Translations under genes and position numbers: made by a program
In this document: positions 1-13,400 of the stretch, piece after piece
How positions within the stretch are numbered: position 1 is the stretch's first letter
Layout: each line of letters starts with the position of its first letter
Origin: Monarcha castaneiventris obscurior
Lineage: Eukaryota > Chordata > Aves > Passeriformes > Monarchidae
DNA: 64,000 nt
Assembly: GCA_026261815.1 (NCBI GenBank)
Contig: JAMPIT010000059.1
Coordinates: 19,764,001 to 19,828,000, forward strand
Reading direction: 5' to 3'
Notes under the pieces: model-generated
Databases searched by the model: none
What the model saw: only the letters and a program-made list of their open reading frames with translations
What the model was told of the DNA's origin: nothing

Positions 1-3000
1 TAGCCATACTTCGGCTCCATTGCAGATGCACTCACAATCACTGTTCTCTTCTGAGAACTGGAACGTGGGATTCCTCATGCCTGACACATACATTGCCTTT
101 GATTCATGTTCCACTCGCTTTACCTAATGATACTTAGAGGGGATGGGAACTTACCAGCTGAATTGTAGAGAAATTAGCTGACAGGAAACTTGACCTACTG
201 TCACTACAGGAAACTGCTGAGGGCAGAAAGAGCTTAACTAGAACAGAATGCATTATCTTTTGACAGCTCTTCACACTTCAGTCTGAAAAAAATTACTGTT
301 ATTAAAGACAGAAAATTAAAGTAGTTTTTGGTTTTGATAATGAATTTTCAAAAAAAAAAAAAAGAAAAATGGGCTGGAATATCAAAGCAATGTTTACTGT
401 GGGGCATCTACAGACACCTGCCATAATCCAGATATTTACCAGGTCTTCCTCTCTGATTTTCAGCTGGTAATGTCCTTCACCTCATTTTCTCTCAACAGTC
501 TGCATGCTGGCAGTGTATTGTGAATTTTGGAACTGCAGGTGTCAGATGGTGGTGATGGAAGGTATTCCATTCAGAGGGACTCACCACCAAAAAAGGTGTG
601 GCATTCAGAGGACTTCAACAGAGGTCTGTGGCTGGCTATGTAATAAGGGGCAGATACAGGTCATACTTTGTTGTTTGGAGCTGAAATGGGATGTGTGAGA
701 ATGTGCGTAGAGTCTATGCTGTACCTATTTGAATAACAGCTATGAAGTGTGAAAAAAGAAATCAAGACAATGCATTTAACTGTGAGTTTCACTTGAATTT
801 ACAAGAACTTAAGTTTCTGCCTGAAAGGTGTTTTGTAGTCACACCAAAGGCAAAAATCTATCCCTGAGGTGAATTGGGTCTTGAAACAGAATTAACATCT
901 CAGACATAAATTTTAACAATGTATGTCATATCCACAGTAAGAATGCCCTGAAATTTGCCCAAACAAAGCAGAATTGAGTAAACAAAAAGGCAAAATTAAA
1001 TCCTTGTACCAGTGAACCACACGGCTTGATTGTATGCACCTTGTTGGGAAGGTAGGAATCCATTGTAACAACAGAGGAATTTTTAAATCTTTTGAGGCAA
1101 CTGCCCAGAAGGACAAAGGCTTACAAAGGCAGTGTGGTGAAAGACCACATCCAATAAGAATAAAACCACCTCCCTGCATTTACCTGTGACTGAAGCTGTT
1201 GACTCCTGTTTGTGCGGCAAAGCTTCTCTTAATTGTGTTGTGATCAGGAATATTTTGAATTGACCTCATGGCAAGTGTGACAATATATTCCAAGCACAGG
1301 ATTCAGCACAAGCCTTCATTCTGTTATTTTAACTTTCTGTATGTAAGTTATCCAGTGTTAGCTAAAATAGGTATTTATTTAGTACCAGTTGCCTATCTAT
1401 AACCAAAATCTGTTAGAGACAAGCAGGTAACTCAGTGTGTGAATCAATACATGCAGGGAACCAAGGGCACCCCAAAAATACCACAGCTGAAATGCAAAGA
1501 GTAAATTTATTTCATTACCTCACTGGCTGGAAAATACCAAAACAACAACAGGCTGCAGAGAGACACAAAATGAGGATGCAGGCACCATCAGGCTTAGTCC
1601 AAACTTTTATTTTTGTCACAAAGAAAACCCAAGATTCTGGATGCTTTAGCTTAAACTAAACTATTAGATGACATATGGTTATACTCTGTGTTCATTTATG
1701 ACACATGCACATTAACAGGCTATAACACATTTTCCCAGCTTGAAATAAGTTTTAAATATTCTCATTGCTACAAGAATAATATACCTGAAGTGCAGCTCGA
1801 AATGAGGAAGTATAGGTGAAAGCCTTCCTTGATCCCTACTGATTTAAATGAGCATTTGGAAAACGTTCAAAATAAGCTGAGTGTAATTGTGGCCTAGTAA
1901 TGAATCTGCTTATGAATTACATAGAAATCTATCAAAGAACTAGACTATAGAACTGTTTTCAAATTGGTGTAGCATATAACAACTTTCCAAGTTTAAATTC
2001 ATATAACAATTAAAGAAAGTTTCTCAACACCTATAAATAGGGCTGTCCCATGGCAAAAAAAGTAATTTGGATATGTCAGATTGTTTTTTTTAATAGTACT
2101 GATGAATGAGAAAAAGAATGTTAGCATTAACCTGTAATATTGCACTACTTCCAAATGCCTTTTGATTGGTATGGAAGTGTTCTTTTTCTGTGATGTCTTG
2201 AGATATAAATTTTTACTTTTTTTTTTGCATTATTATATTCAGCTAAAATATAGTAACATAATCTAAGGAAAATATAAGCTAAGTCTCAGAAGATATTTCA
2301 TGACAAGAATGTCAGAGATCTTTGGAATATTCTGTGCTTAAAATTGGCAGAAATCCTTTCAAAATTTTTATGAGACAAATATCTGGGAAATATTTTAACA
2401 TAAAAACAAAAAAATTTTGAATGAATTGTGAAAGCAACAAACTCAAAGGTGACATAGTTAGTGTTCCTCTCTCCAGATATCTGCAATTCTGTGCAAGGGG
2501 TCACTGTACAGCTGAAGAACACCCTTGTTATTTTTTCATAATTTCCCAGTCTGGTCAGTAAACAAACTTAGTGTGTAATCTATGCAGTCAAAGTCTTGGA
2601 AATTTACCATAATGTTCAGATTTGCATTGTCTCCTCCACTGGATTATGCCTCTCTTGATCTAAATATATAAATTTCCCCATTTCAGTCATGTTACTGACC
2701 ATTTATAAGGATTTTGAGATATGTTTCTATCAGGAAAATACAGACTTTTCCACCCCTGAAAAAATTTCAAGTCCGGTATGGATTTGAAATTATGCATAAA
2801 CTGATGCTTCAAAACATGAAGTGAGAAGGAATATGAGGAGGACTCAGAAAATTTTCCATGGTAGGAAAGAATCCAACCTGACAGATGGGGTGGCCAGCCT
2901 AAATTTTCGACTATGAATTATATGCACAAAATTCAGTGTTACTACAGATAAAAAATTTATTCATTGCTTTTATAAATCTATCCACACTTCTGCATTCAAG

Positions 3001-6000
3001 CTTACTATCTTCTCTGATAGCACATTCAAAGACTGAGAACACACTCTCTGAAAAATAATTCATTTAAGTTCAGCTATGGTTATTCACTTTTTCCCTGATG
3101 GTCCATAATTCTTATTTTTTATCTTTTTAAATACCTTCATTGTCTTTTAGAAAATTCAGATCTAAGGAACCTTTAAAAGATCTTCCAGATAGAGATGCTT
3201 TCTCTGACAAAATGCTTGATATTGACATTGGTTCTACTGCTGTTCAACTTCAACTGTTAAGACATTTCAATGCCAATAATTGTATATGTTTCTGTTTTCT
3301 TTAGATAAGATAAAGAGTTAACACAATTTCAAATTTAGAGATGCAAATGAAGTGCATACATTGGCAAGCTAAAGTGAATTATTAGAAGTCTGACATTACA
3401 GGCCTTCCATTCCTTAAAAAAAAATCCAGAAAATTACTTACTTTAAATCTTTTACTTTGTGTGTAATTGTGGCAGTAGAATGCACTCAGAAACACAATTA
3501 AAAAAAGATCACAATTGGATATCTAACATATAGCCCAAGATATGAACCCCTTCTAATTAATTTTTTTTGTTATTAGAAGATCTTTCATGTTTAAAACTCG
3601 CTTACAAGTTGAGATGCTTTCATTTCTCTAAGTTTTCAAATATTTAATTACTTGCATATCAGAATTTTTGACATGTTTCTAAAGTGTCCTTCCTTCAGGT
3701 TATGTGGGTAGGGTATTTTTGTTTCTTGTTTTAGACCCAATTATACTTTATGCCAATGAAAAAACTGTCTTCTTTGTCAGAAATCTTCAAATATTTTTTC
3801 ATACAGGGTTATCCACCACTTTTTTCACGTGGGAAAAGCTGCAGTGGTCACTAGTGCAGCATGTTGACTGTCCTTGCACTGATCTGTACTCTCATGCACA
3901 CATCCATTAAGAATTTCTGAAATCTCTTGCTGATATCTAGGTGAGAGACTGACATTCTTTATCAAGACTGTTGTTGTAAGATCCAGAACATACCCATCAT
4001 ACTTCAAGCCATGAAGAGATATTCTGGGTGCTTACACAGGTGAGAAGTGTATCCTCAAAGCTGAACCTCGCTAGTGCCAGCTGCTCATTTTGCCACATGA
4101 ATCTTCTCTGTGAATGTTAAGTTGTGATACTGGCCTACCTCCCGATGGAAATAACAGCCAGTGTACAAATAAGAAAGGCAGATGGGATAATGAAGAGACT
4201 TGGACAAGATTAGATTATAAAAATGGAGAAGTAGACCCCCTAAAGGAAATGTAGAAATTGCAGTGATTTAGACTTCAATGAAATATTTCAAAATAAAACT
4301 CACTAGACAAAGGAAATGCAGAAAACACTTGGAACAAAGATGCAATATCACAGACTTCAAAGAGAGTAGAAAATTAAGGCAAAATTATATTCAGCTTGGA
4401 TCAAGGGAAATGCAGAGTAATCATACACATTTGGAAATAAAGTCTAATACTTTTTTTAGAATGGGTTTTAGCGAAGAATAAATTGAAGTAAGCAGTTTAC
4501 CTCTTTTCAATTTGCACAGTATAGACCATCCCCGCCTAAACAACCATTCATGTTAATCCACTGTCTAAATTTATGGAAAATAAAAGACACATGGATGAAG
4601 TGTTGGTAATGAATATTATATTATATTTTTTTTTTGAATACTACTATTCTGTAGGAATAGTCCAGTACATGTGTGGATACTCAACACAAAGATATCTCAG
4701 TGATACTCTTCCTATAGGGCTCTTCTTACTGCACTTCAGATGTGCTGTAGTATTAAGAGTATCAGACTATTATGCCAATATAGACATTTTTCAAGTTCCA
4801 AAGAAAACAGCACACTTCAGAGAGCTCAAATTTCTAAATTGCACAGAAAGAATGAAAGCTTTAAGCAATGAGCCTAATCTGAAATGTCTGCAACACCACT
4901 ATAGTGCCAGGAATTTCAGTGAAGCTCTGCTACACCTGTTGTTTCTCTGCCAAGCGGAGGTTTCTTAGCTAACAGAAGGATAAGGGAGCAGACAAAAGCA
5001 GTTGCAAACAATGGGATGGCATTCAGAAGACCTCATTTTATTTCCAAGGGCTCTTACCATTTTCCTATCTTATTTAGACAAAGTACATAATCCTTCTGAG
5101 ATCCTGTATTGTGTTTATAATGGTGGTTTCCTGAATTCCTTGTAACAGAAAAGATCCTTAGCTATGTTTGTATATCTGCAGCACTATATTCATGGCATTA
5201 TCTAGAGTAGTACATTCACAGCATGACTGCTATGAAATTAAAGCTTAGTGACAGAGGAAGCAATTACAGTTTAGCAATTAGGACAAGCAGGAAAAGTAGA
5301 GTAAATTAAGATGGCAAAACAGGGACAGAATATGAGAAACAGACTGTTGCTAATGAGAATTATATCCATGGATAAAACTTCATTGTGTACTAAGGTCTTA
5401 ATTGCAGGAATTCTCTGAACACACACAAAAACAGGCTTGCACTGAGGGTGTCCTGTATGACCAACAGGTCTCTTCCAAATTTACAAGATGCATTGCAGCA
5501 TTAATTACATTCCACTCATAAAAGAGGAAGGTATCTCATAGTATTCAGTTAGGAAGGCAACCGCAACCATTAAAATACTTTTTGCAGACTTTGTGTTTAT
5601 TTATGATGTATCAAGAAAAAGAAGTTTTTTACCAAAGTTTTTTTCCAAAACCACCTGAGAGATTCAGATGCCCCAGTCCCTGTTAAAATTAAATTTACTA
5701 GGCAGCTTTGAAAGTCACAACTTAGCAAAAAAACAAAGAGCTGTCAATGTACAAAGACACTGGCAAGTATGAACCATATGTTGTCTCTGCAGGACACCCT
5801 AAAATTAATCAGGCATCTTGGTTTTTATTATAGTATATCAAAGAAACAAAAGTTTAGACTTTGTATTGTTTCTAAAAGGAAGGATTCATTAAATTCAGAT
5901 GATCTCTATCTGGAGACCATTACAATCACTGGGGTTATTCAAGCTGAAGCTGCTTTTATGTAGCAGCATTTTTTTGCTCCAGAGCTCTCTCTCTCTCTCG

Positions 6001-9000
6001 CTCTCTAATCCATGAAGTACAGAATACTAAGGTTCAGAGGGCTTAAAGACATCTCTGCAGAATACTAGTGCAGAGCAAAATGTATGTCCATATATAGATA
6101 TAATCTTATTCTCTATATTTATTTAAAATTAGTGTAGTCAGGGAAAAATATGTTTTCCAAAACTCAATTACAAAATCTAGTTTGGAATGCTCATTTTCAT
6201 TCAAAAAACATGAGATAAATTGAAACACTGGTTTTTCTTTTGTGATTCAAGGGGGTGGGAAAAAATCTTCCCTCACCCTCCAGCAAAATTCTGATCTTGA
6301 GAGCCAGAATACCCTAAATGCATACAAAGGTAATAAAAACGGGATATACAACCATTCATTTGATTTTAGGGACCAGTCTTTATATGCAGGTAGCTATTGC
6401 AGATGTAAGATCAAGTAAACACTTTGTTTACAATTATTAATATGAAAATATACAAAAAGCTTCTATGTTTGTCAAAGACTCCAATTTTACTGATCCCTTA
6501 TTGCAATAATTGGTAATTCTATACTTCTCCAGCTTTCTTTCTTGGTTTCCCTACATTTTATTTAACTTTCACAATTAATGATATACACACAAGTAGATAA
6601 GATTAGGAAGATGATTTGCCTCTGGGCAGGTTATTCCATAATTGTTTATTATGTGTTCTCATTCCCTGAAGCAGCTGGTATTGACTGCTGGCAGAAATAG
6701 CACATTGGATTAGCAGATCAGTGGTTTGACCCGTAATGGCAATTCCAATTGTCCTTTGCTGCCATGAGCACAAAAGTTTAATCAAAATGGAAGTAAATTA
6801 GCTCAGACATTTGAAAATTGAGGCACATTATACGAACTGCACACAGAAAAAAATTCCTCTCATGTAAGTTTGGCAAACATCAGCTTCAGAGTAAAGATAG
6901 GAACAATTAAAAATCTACATTTTCTGAGTCATCTCTTACAGGGAAAACTCATCCTACTGCCCATCCAACTCCACCATGAACTTTATCAGTTCTTGCCCCT
7001 ATACTGCCCTCTTTCATTCCTCCCACAAGAAAATTACTTCTGGTGACCTGGAGAAATCATAGGAGCTATGTTTTTGCAGGACAATGAGTGAGATGGAAAC
7101 AGCATGGAAATATTTGTGACAAACAGTTCTTCTGAAGATCATGAGCATATTTCTTCTCATCTAGAAAGGTCCATTAACACTGAAACATGATATTTAGAAG
7201 AACAGCCAGTGTACAGCAGAGATTCTACTTATCCCTACTGCAATAAAACTATTAGAGTATGTCAGGATGACTGCAAAACCAAGTAACTTTGGCAGATTTA
7301 AATCCATCCACACATTGGCCTAAGCTTTTATGAAGAATAGATTTTATTTAAGTGTATAAGATGTAAATGGAGCATGGTGTCACGCCACCACTTAACACAT
7401 TTTTTAAATTAGTTTGCCCACTATTAATAGAGACATGTTACAGTTAAAACAACAGTACACCAACTGTAAGAGAAGTTAAGATAAAAAGCCTTGCACATTT
7501 TATCCAAACTAGGAATGCTGGGTTTATTCACTTAATTATGTTCAGTTCTATAAAGGAATCCAACAGACAACTCAGACGTCCTTAAAAGCAAATGTTCTGA
7601 GACCATAAGAAGTCTCAAAATCATGCAGTACTTCATAAATAAGTTTAAGAACACACTTTTTTAATAGGTGTTTCATCAGGACATTGGTAAGCCAATGGTC
7701 ATAATTTAACTAAATTTATGATTAACAGTGGAAGTACTACTTAACTGCTGAAATTGTTGCAGCTGTCCCCATCACTCCCCCTTTAGCTTCTGTTTTAGTT
7801 AACTTGCATGAAGTTCACTTGACATACTGCCTCCTCAACTTCAGCTCAGGTATACTTTTTTCCTGTGTGCTTGATTCCTTTTTTTCCAATGGTATAATTT
7901 CAAGTGCTGAATTTTTTATTAATATGTTCCTGTCTCTATCAAGTTTTACCATGGAGACAAAGGAAGAAACGTAAGTGTTTTATTTGCTGGATATCTTTGT
8001 CTGATTTTCTAGAATTAAATGTTTCATTCTCTTGACCTAAGTGCTTAATCACATTCTCATTATTTTCAAGGAAATTGTTTCTGTGATATGCAGGAGGTGA
8101 AGAAGGACGTCCTTGTCTTTATATCACTACACCCTTCTTACAATGTTTCATTCAGAAAATGAATTTCACACTTAATAGTGCCAGTAGAGTTTAGAAGAAT
8201 TTAGTTGAGGTGGGGGGAAAACAAAATTTGTTTTAAAATTAATCATCTGAATTTTGCTCATGGGAAAATCGATAATTTTGTTTTATGCTGTGTGAACACG
8301 TGCAAAGCAGATGTCTAATTTCTAGTTTCCTCCAATAACTCCAGAGATGATGGGGGCCTAAAAGCAGGTGTGCTTGAATGGTATCTGAAGATAAGAATAG
8401 GAGATAAAATTGCCAGTTGCTATCCTGGAACCGGTTTTGGTTTGCATACACGCTGCTTTACTGTGTTTGAGTGACTTTTCACTTACAAATTGAGGAAACA
8501 CTACATTTGCAATAGTGTACAGAAGTGTAGGCCAACAACATCTGAATCTGCCTAGAGAGAGATATCATGCTGAGTTAAAGCAATGTTTTCCAGCTCTGGA
8601 GTGACGGAGCTTGGTTTAGACTGGAGAGAAACAAACAACTAACAACAAAAGATGTGTCATCACATAAAGGGAGAACAAGAGAAGCTGTTGAAGGACCTTC
8701 AGTGCTTTAAAAGGTGGTGTTTTGTTTTCAGTGCCACATGCAGTTTTCCAACTGTTGGAAAATAAAAAATGCTAGCAAAGCTGCCGGGGATGGCAGAAAG
8801 GGGTTGCAAAGTGCAGATAGCAGAACAATTCAAGGCTGCTGGAAGCAGCTCATGTGGGAAAGGCTGTAAGAAGTACTTTGCAGGACAGCTGATGAGAGGG
8901 AAAGATTCTCTTAAGTTTGTCAAGGGAAGACAGATGGTAGATGAGTGTAGGAGAGCAAGAAGCAACTGACAGAACCAGGTCAAACGAACCTGAATGCAGT

Positions 9001-10310
9001 TTAAACCAGACATACTGATTAAGCCCTGGAAAGCTTGGGTTAATTTTCCTAGCTTATTAGGTGATCTGAGCTAATGCCTTAATAGCAACCTGCTTGACTT
9101 TAAATTCAGCTCTTGTTATTGTCCATCTTGAATCTGTGGAAGGATTAGATGCCTGAGTTCTGCTAATCGCTAAAAAGAAGTGCAAATAGAAACATAAAAC
9201 ATTATAGCTATGGCTATTAAATACCTAGAGTTCTGGGTGAAGTCCTGTTCTGGCAGGGAAGAACAGATCAGAAGTTCACTTTTGTGATTCCATCAGCACC
9301 ATATGCAGACAGAGGAACTATTTTTTAATGCACAGTGCAGAAACATCCTGCAATACCTAAGCTGAAACCACACTACTTTTTGAATGTGAAGCAGTTTGAA
9401 TCTGCATCTGTGTGGCATTGAGAAATGCTACCAATTAGCTAGGATGCAGCATCCCATTGAGGCAACTATTCATTTTCCCAGATAAAATTTGAAATGCCTG
9501 TTTGGACTATTCTGGGAAAGTGCACCTGGTATTCTATGCTATCTTAGGTAATTTTAACAGTATATTTTGCTGAAGATAATGTTTTCTTGCATTTTATTGT
9601 ATCTTGTGCTGAAATTATCAGGCACTGTGGAATAGCAAGAGTAGAGCCTGACAGCTGTTTCTGGGGCCACAGTGTTTGTACCATCTCTATTACAGGCAGT
9701 TTTTCTCTGCAGACCCAGTTCAGTCCTGCAGTCCCAGTGTTTGTTATCAGCCACGTGCATGACCTGTCCTTCTTGAGTGCCTCTTCTGCTTCAGCTTCCT
9801 CTGAAAGGAATTTAGTTCAGCTGCCTCAGGGCTTCTCCATGACATGAGGTGTTAGTAGGGACAACCAGGAAATTTGCTTCAAAATCAGAAGTCTTACAAT
9901 AAGACTTAAAGTGATAACATAGGTCCATTTTTACATACTAGAGCACTTCTGGGTTACTCCTCTGTGTTAGGCTTGTGTTTGCAAATATCTTTCTAGTACC
10001 ATGAGCAATACTACCTGCTTGGAAAGTAAAATAAGTTTGTTTATGTTGTCGAGAAGGCTTCCCTGAAAAAAATACACCTTTTTACAGTTCTGAATTTTAG
10101 CACCAAAAAATGTGGTAACAATTTCTTCCATTAATAAATACTGGCTCATAAATTCAGCATTTAGGTTTCAGTGACAAAGATGCTACTCTAATTTGTGCAA
10201 TATGACTGTAATATGACTGACCCTGACTTCATTTTGAAAGTGAGCAAAACAAGTCTGACTAGTATATTAGAGGATTTCCTACAATGTTCAGTGAAGTGAA
10301 TGAGACCCTC
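1..10310. other. Intergenic, no gene seen
   Basis: AT-rich sequence with only short random open frames, none showing a recognisable domain. A poly(A) run lies at 350-363 and a CT repeat near 5990. I see no RNA gene or dispersed repeat that I can name. Confidence 0.7.
5984..6006. repeat. Short (CT)n repeat
   Basis: CT dinucleotides run with one CG interruption. Confidence 0.85.
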
Positions 10311-10482
10311 TGTGGTGGGTTGACCCTGGCTGGATGCCAGGTACTCACCAAAGCCACTCTGTCACTCTCCTCCACCACTGAACAGCTTTTGCTCTTTTAG
10401 TTCTCTTCCCTGTCCTTCAGTGGGGAGAGTGAGTAGGCAACTAGATGGGTACTTAGCTGTTGACTGGGGTCAAAGCTCTACA
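10311..10482. repeat. LTR-derived fold-back element
   Basis: The segment begins TGTGGTGGGTTGACCCTGGC, the reverse complement of a common passerine ERV LTR 3' end. It finishes with GACTGGGGTCAAAGCTCTACA, the same kind of end in direct orientation. The two arms (about 10311-10378 and 10417-10482) are imperfect inverted copies around a short centre. The outer ends are TG and CA, and no flanking duplication is evident. It could be a short non-autonomous element with long terminal inverted repeats or two LTR tips joined tail to tail. Confidence 0.6.
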
Positions 10483-13400
10483 GGGGGAAGAGGGGAGAAA
10501 AATATATTTTCCTGGAAAATTTAGGCTTCCAAACTGTCTCTCAGTAAAATGAATTCCTTTGTACAATCTTTGTGCTTACAAAGGAACAGATACAGAGGAA
10601 CAGGTACTTACAGAGGCTGCAAGAATTCTGTAATCTCACACCAGAACCTGGCTTGAGGGAAAATTACACATAGAGCCACAGTAACTCTTTACTAATCAGA
10701 AAGTCAAAGGAGCTTTAAATAAAATGGCAGAAGCAATAGCAGAGAAAGTGTCACACCGTTTGAGGTATTTACTTAAAGAGGCATTTAATTCAAACAGAGA
10801 GGAGATAAAACACATAAAAAAGGCACCTGTCCCTGAGCACACTACCATCCAGTGTATGAGGGAGCCCGCTGGGAGCAATCCTGCCTGCACTCAGGAGTGC
10901 AGAAAACTGCAGAAGAAGGCTTCAAGGAAAGGAGCAACACTACCTCTGACTAAACATCATGACAGACAAAAGAGACTGAGGGGTACTATTGCTTTGAATT
11001 AAAATACCCAGAATCACTACACAAAATACAGCTATGCATACAAAATGTGAAGGAAAGCATTATTTCTCAGTATTTTGCCTTTACATAAAGGCCCCAAAAG
11101 TAAACAGACAAGAATGAAAGCCAAGAACAAAATCATATTGGATGCCTACTTTATAAATGTTGGGAAATTGAGTCAGAGGACAAAATATTTTGAAAATATG
11201 GTTCGACTCTGGAGCTCCTCAAGTTACTCTGGGGTGTATTTTAGAACAAACTCATTGCTTCAGATAGAAATTGATTCCTCCCCTGACTCTCCTTGTAGTC
11301 TTAGCTGCAGGATCACTTGAGAATGAAAATCAATAATATGTCGATGGGCTTAGAAGCTTCACATAATAATGCCAACTGAAGTTGTCTTATAGGAGAGGTA
11401 ATGCACATAATTATAAAAAACCCTTGATATCTGGGGTTAGAGAATATTTTACAAAGTTGCTCGTTCCTTCTAATTTTCCTTTTCTGGAAAAGAATGCTTC
11501 CCTCCATCCCCACAATCCCACACCTTAGGTAAGCAATGAGCTGTAAACAATGTGAATTAAGTGCTCAGAGACTGGGAGAATTTTCCTTTTTGATCTCATA
11601 TATGCAACATATAAGAACGACAAATCTCTTTATCCTTGCATAATACTAACTTAGACCATCAGAAAAGATATTTCAGTATATCTGTCTTCTAAACCAAATT
11701 TCTGAACTGGGACCACAGTATACTAAATAGAACTTTGCACTGATCTTCAGGCTGCAACAAAACCCTTTTTATGGGCATTAATTTTGATAGGTCTAGTTCT
11801 CTAGACATAAAGATACCACGTTAATATTTTTGAGAAGTAGCTTAATGCATTCTCCTGTCTCCATACCCTGGTTCGTAACATTTTGTCTTTTGAAATTCAG
11901 TACGATAATTAGACTTAGTTTTGTTAGTTCATCCATTTAATTTAATTTAAACTGAAATCAACTTAATCCAGATTGATCCAAGGTTATTATCAATATAATT
12001 TGTTCTCTAAGCTTTGCCTAGCTCAGTATTACCTGTCATTTTCAGTAGTATTTATCTTTCTAACAAAATTAAATAGTTTTATCCCATAGCAGCCAGAGTA
12101 AAGGTTGCAAAATCCATTTCAACATTAGGTTTTCATAGATACTTCTGATTAACAGTGTGGCAACTCATATTATGACCAACATCATTGGTATGAAGCGTGA
12201 GTCAACCTTAGGCATTTCTGCACATTCTTCTTATGAGAAGACCCTGATTACCAAATTTATTAACACAAGGTCTGTCCCAAAGTGAAAAAGCATTTGACCT
12301 TAACAGGCACTCTAAGTGTTAGTCATTCTTCATCCTAAATTTTGAGGGATGAATTGGAAAAAAATAGAAAAAAAAATGTGGAGCCTGAAGCTTTCTTATT
12401 AATGTCAGTATTGCATGGCACACTGTTTAATGCCAAAATCATACTTTCCATAGTATAAACTGGAGGTGGGAAATAAAAGTAAAAACTCATGTAATTAATC
12501 TATCCTAGTTTTAGGACCATGTTGGACTCAATGAGTCCAGATAAATGTGGTAGTGTAATAATGATGAATTTTATTGTTACAAGTCTTGTTTCTCCCTTAC
12601 ATTTATGAAACGGGGACAAAAAAAGAGAAAAGAACATACTTGATTATGCCCTAAATTTTTCTGTTTCTGTTTCTTGTACTGAAAAGAAATAACTAAATAT
12701 TTCCCTGTGGAAGTGAAAACCTTGAATGACTTCCTAAAGACCAAAGGACTAACTGGTTTTTGCAGAAAAAAAAACCCAAAAAACAATATCACAAGTTTCT
12801 ACATGACTGCTTTGATGAAGGATTTTGAATTCACTGATAAAATTGGCAAATTTCGCCTGAGTTTTAAGACATTCACCGATATTATTTGCTTTGAACAACA
12901 ACATTCTACAATGAACATCTGAAGTCATTTGTCAATGTCTCCATAACTCTGAAGGAGTCCCACAGAAGTAGTTTGCATGTGAACTGGACAGTGATGCCTG
13001 CTCACAGTCTATGAAATCCAGTCTCAATTTTTCCAGTTATTATGATTATTAACAACCTGCAATATCTTATTATGCAACAACAGATGTTGCAATCAAATAA
13101 TTTTCCTATCTAGAAAACACAATTATTAATCCTTTATAAATATGATAAATGTAACCATGTTACCAAGTGTGGCTATTTAATTGTTTCTGAAGAACATCAT
13201 GATATGCAATGACGATGTGGCACAATATAAGGAAAAATAACTTCAGTGGAACACTTCTGGTTGATACCGTGGAAAATTCTTCAGGGTTTGAAATGAATTG
13301 GTTCAAGACCAGCAACACAAACATCATTAAAATAGATAAAGGTATCCGTCCCTTCTCACATAGCCAAATCTGAAATATTTTTCTCCAGAAAAAACCCATA

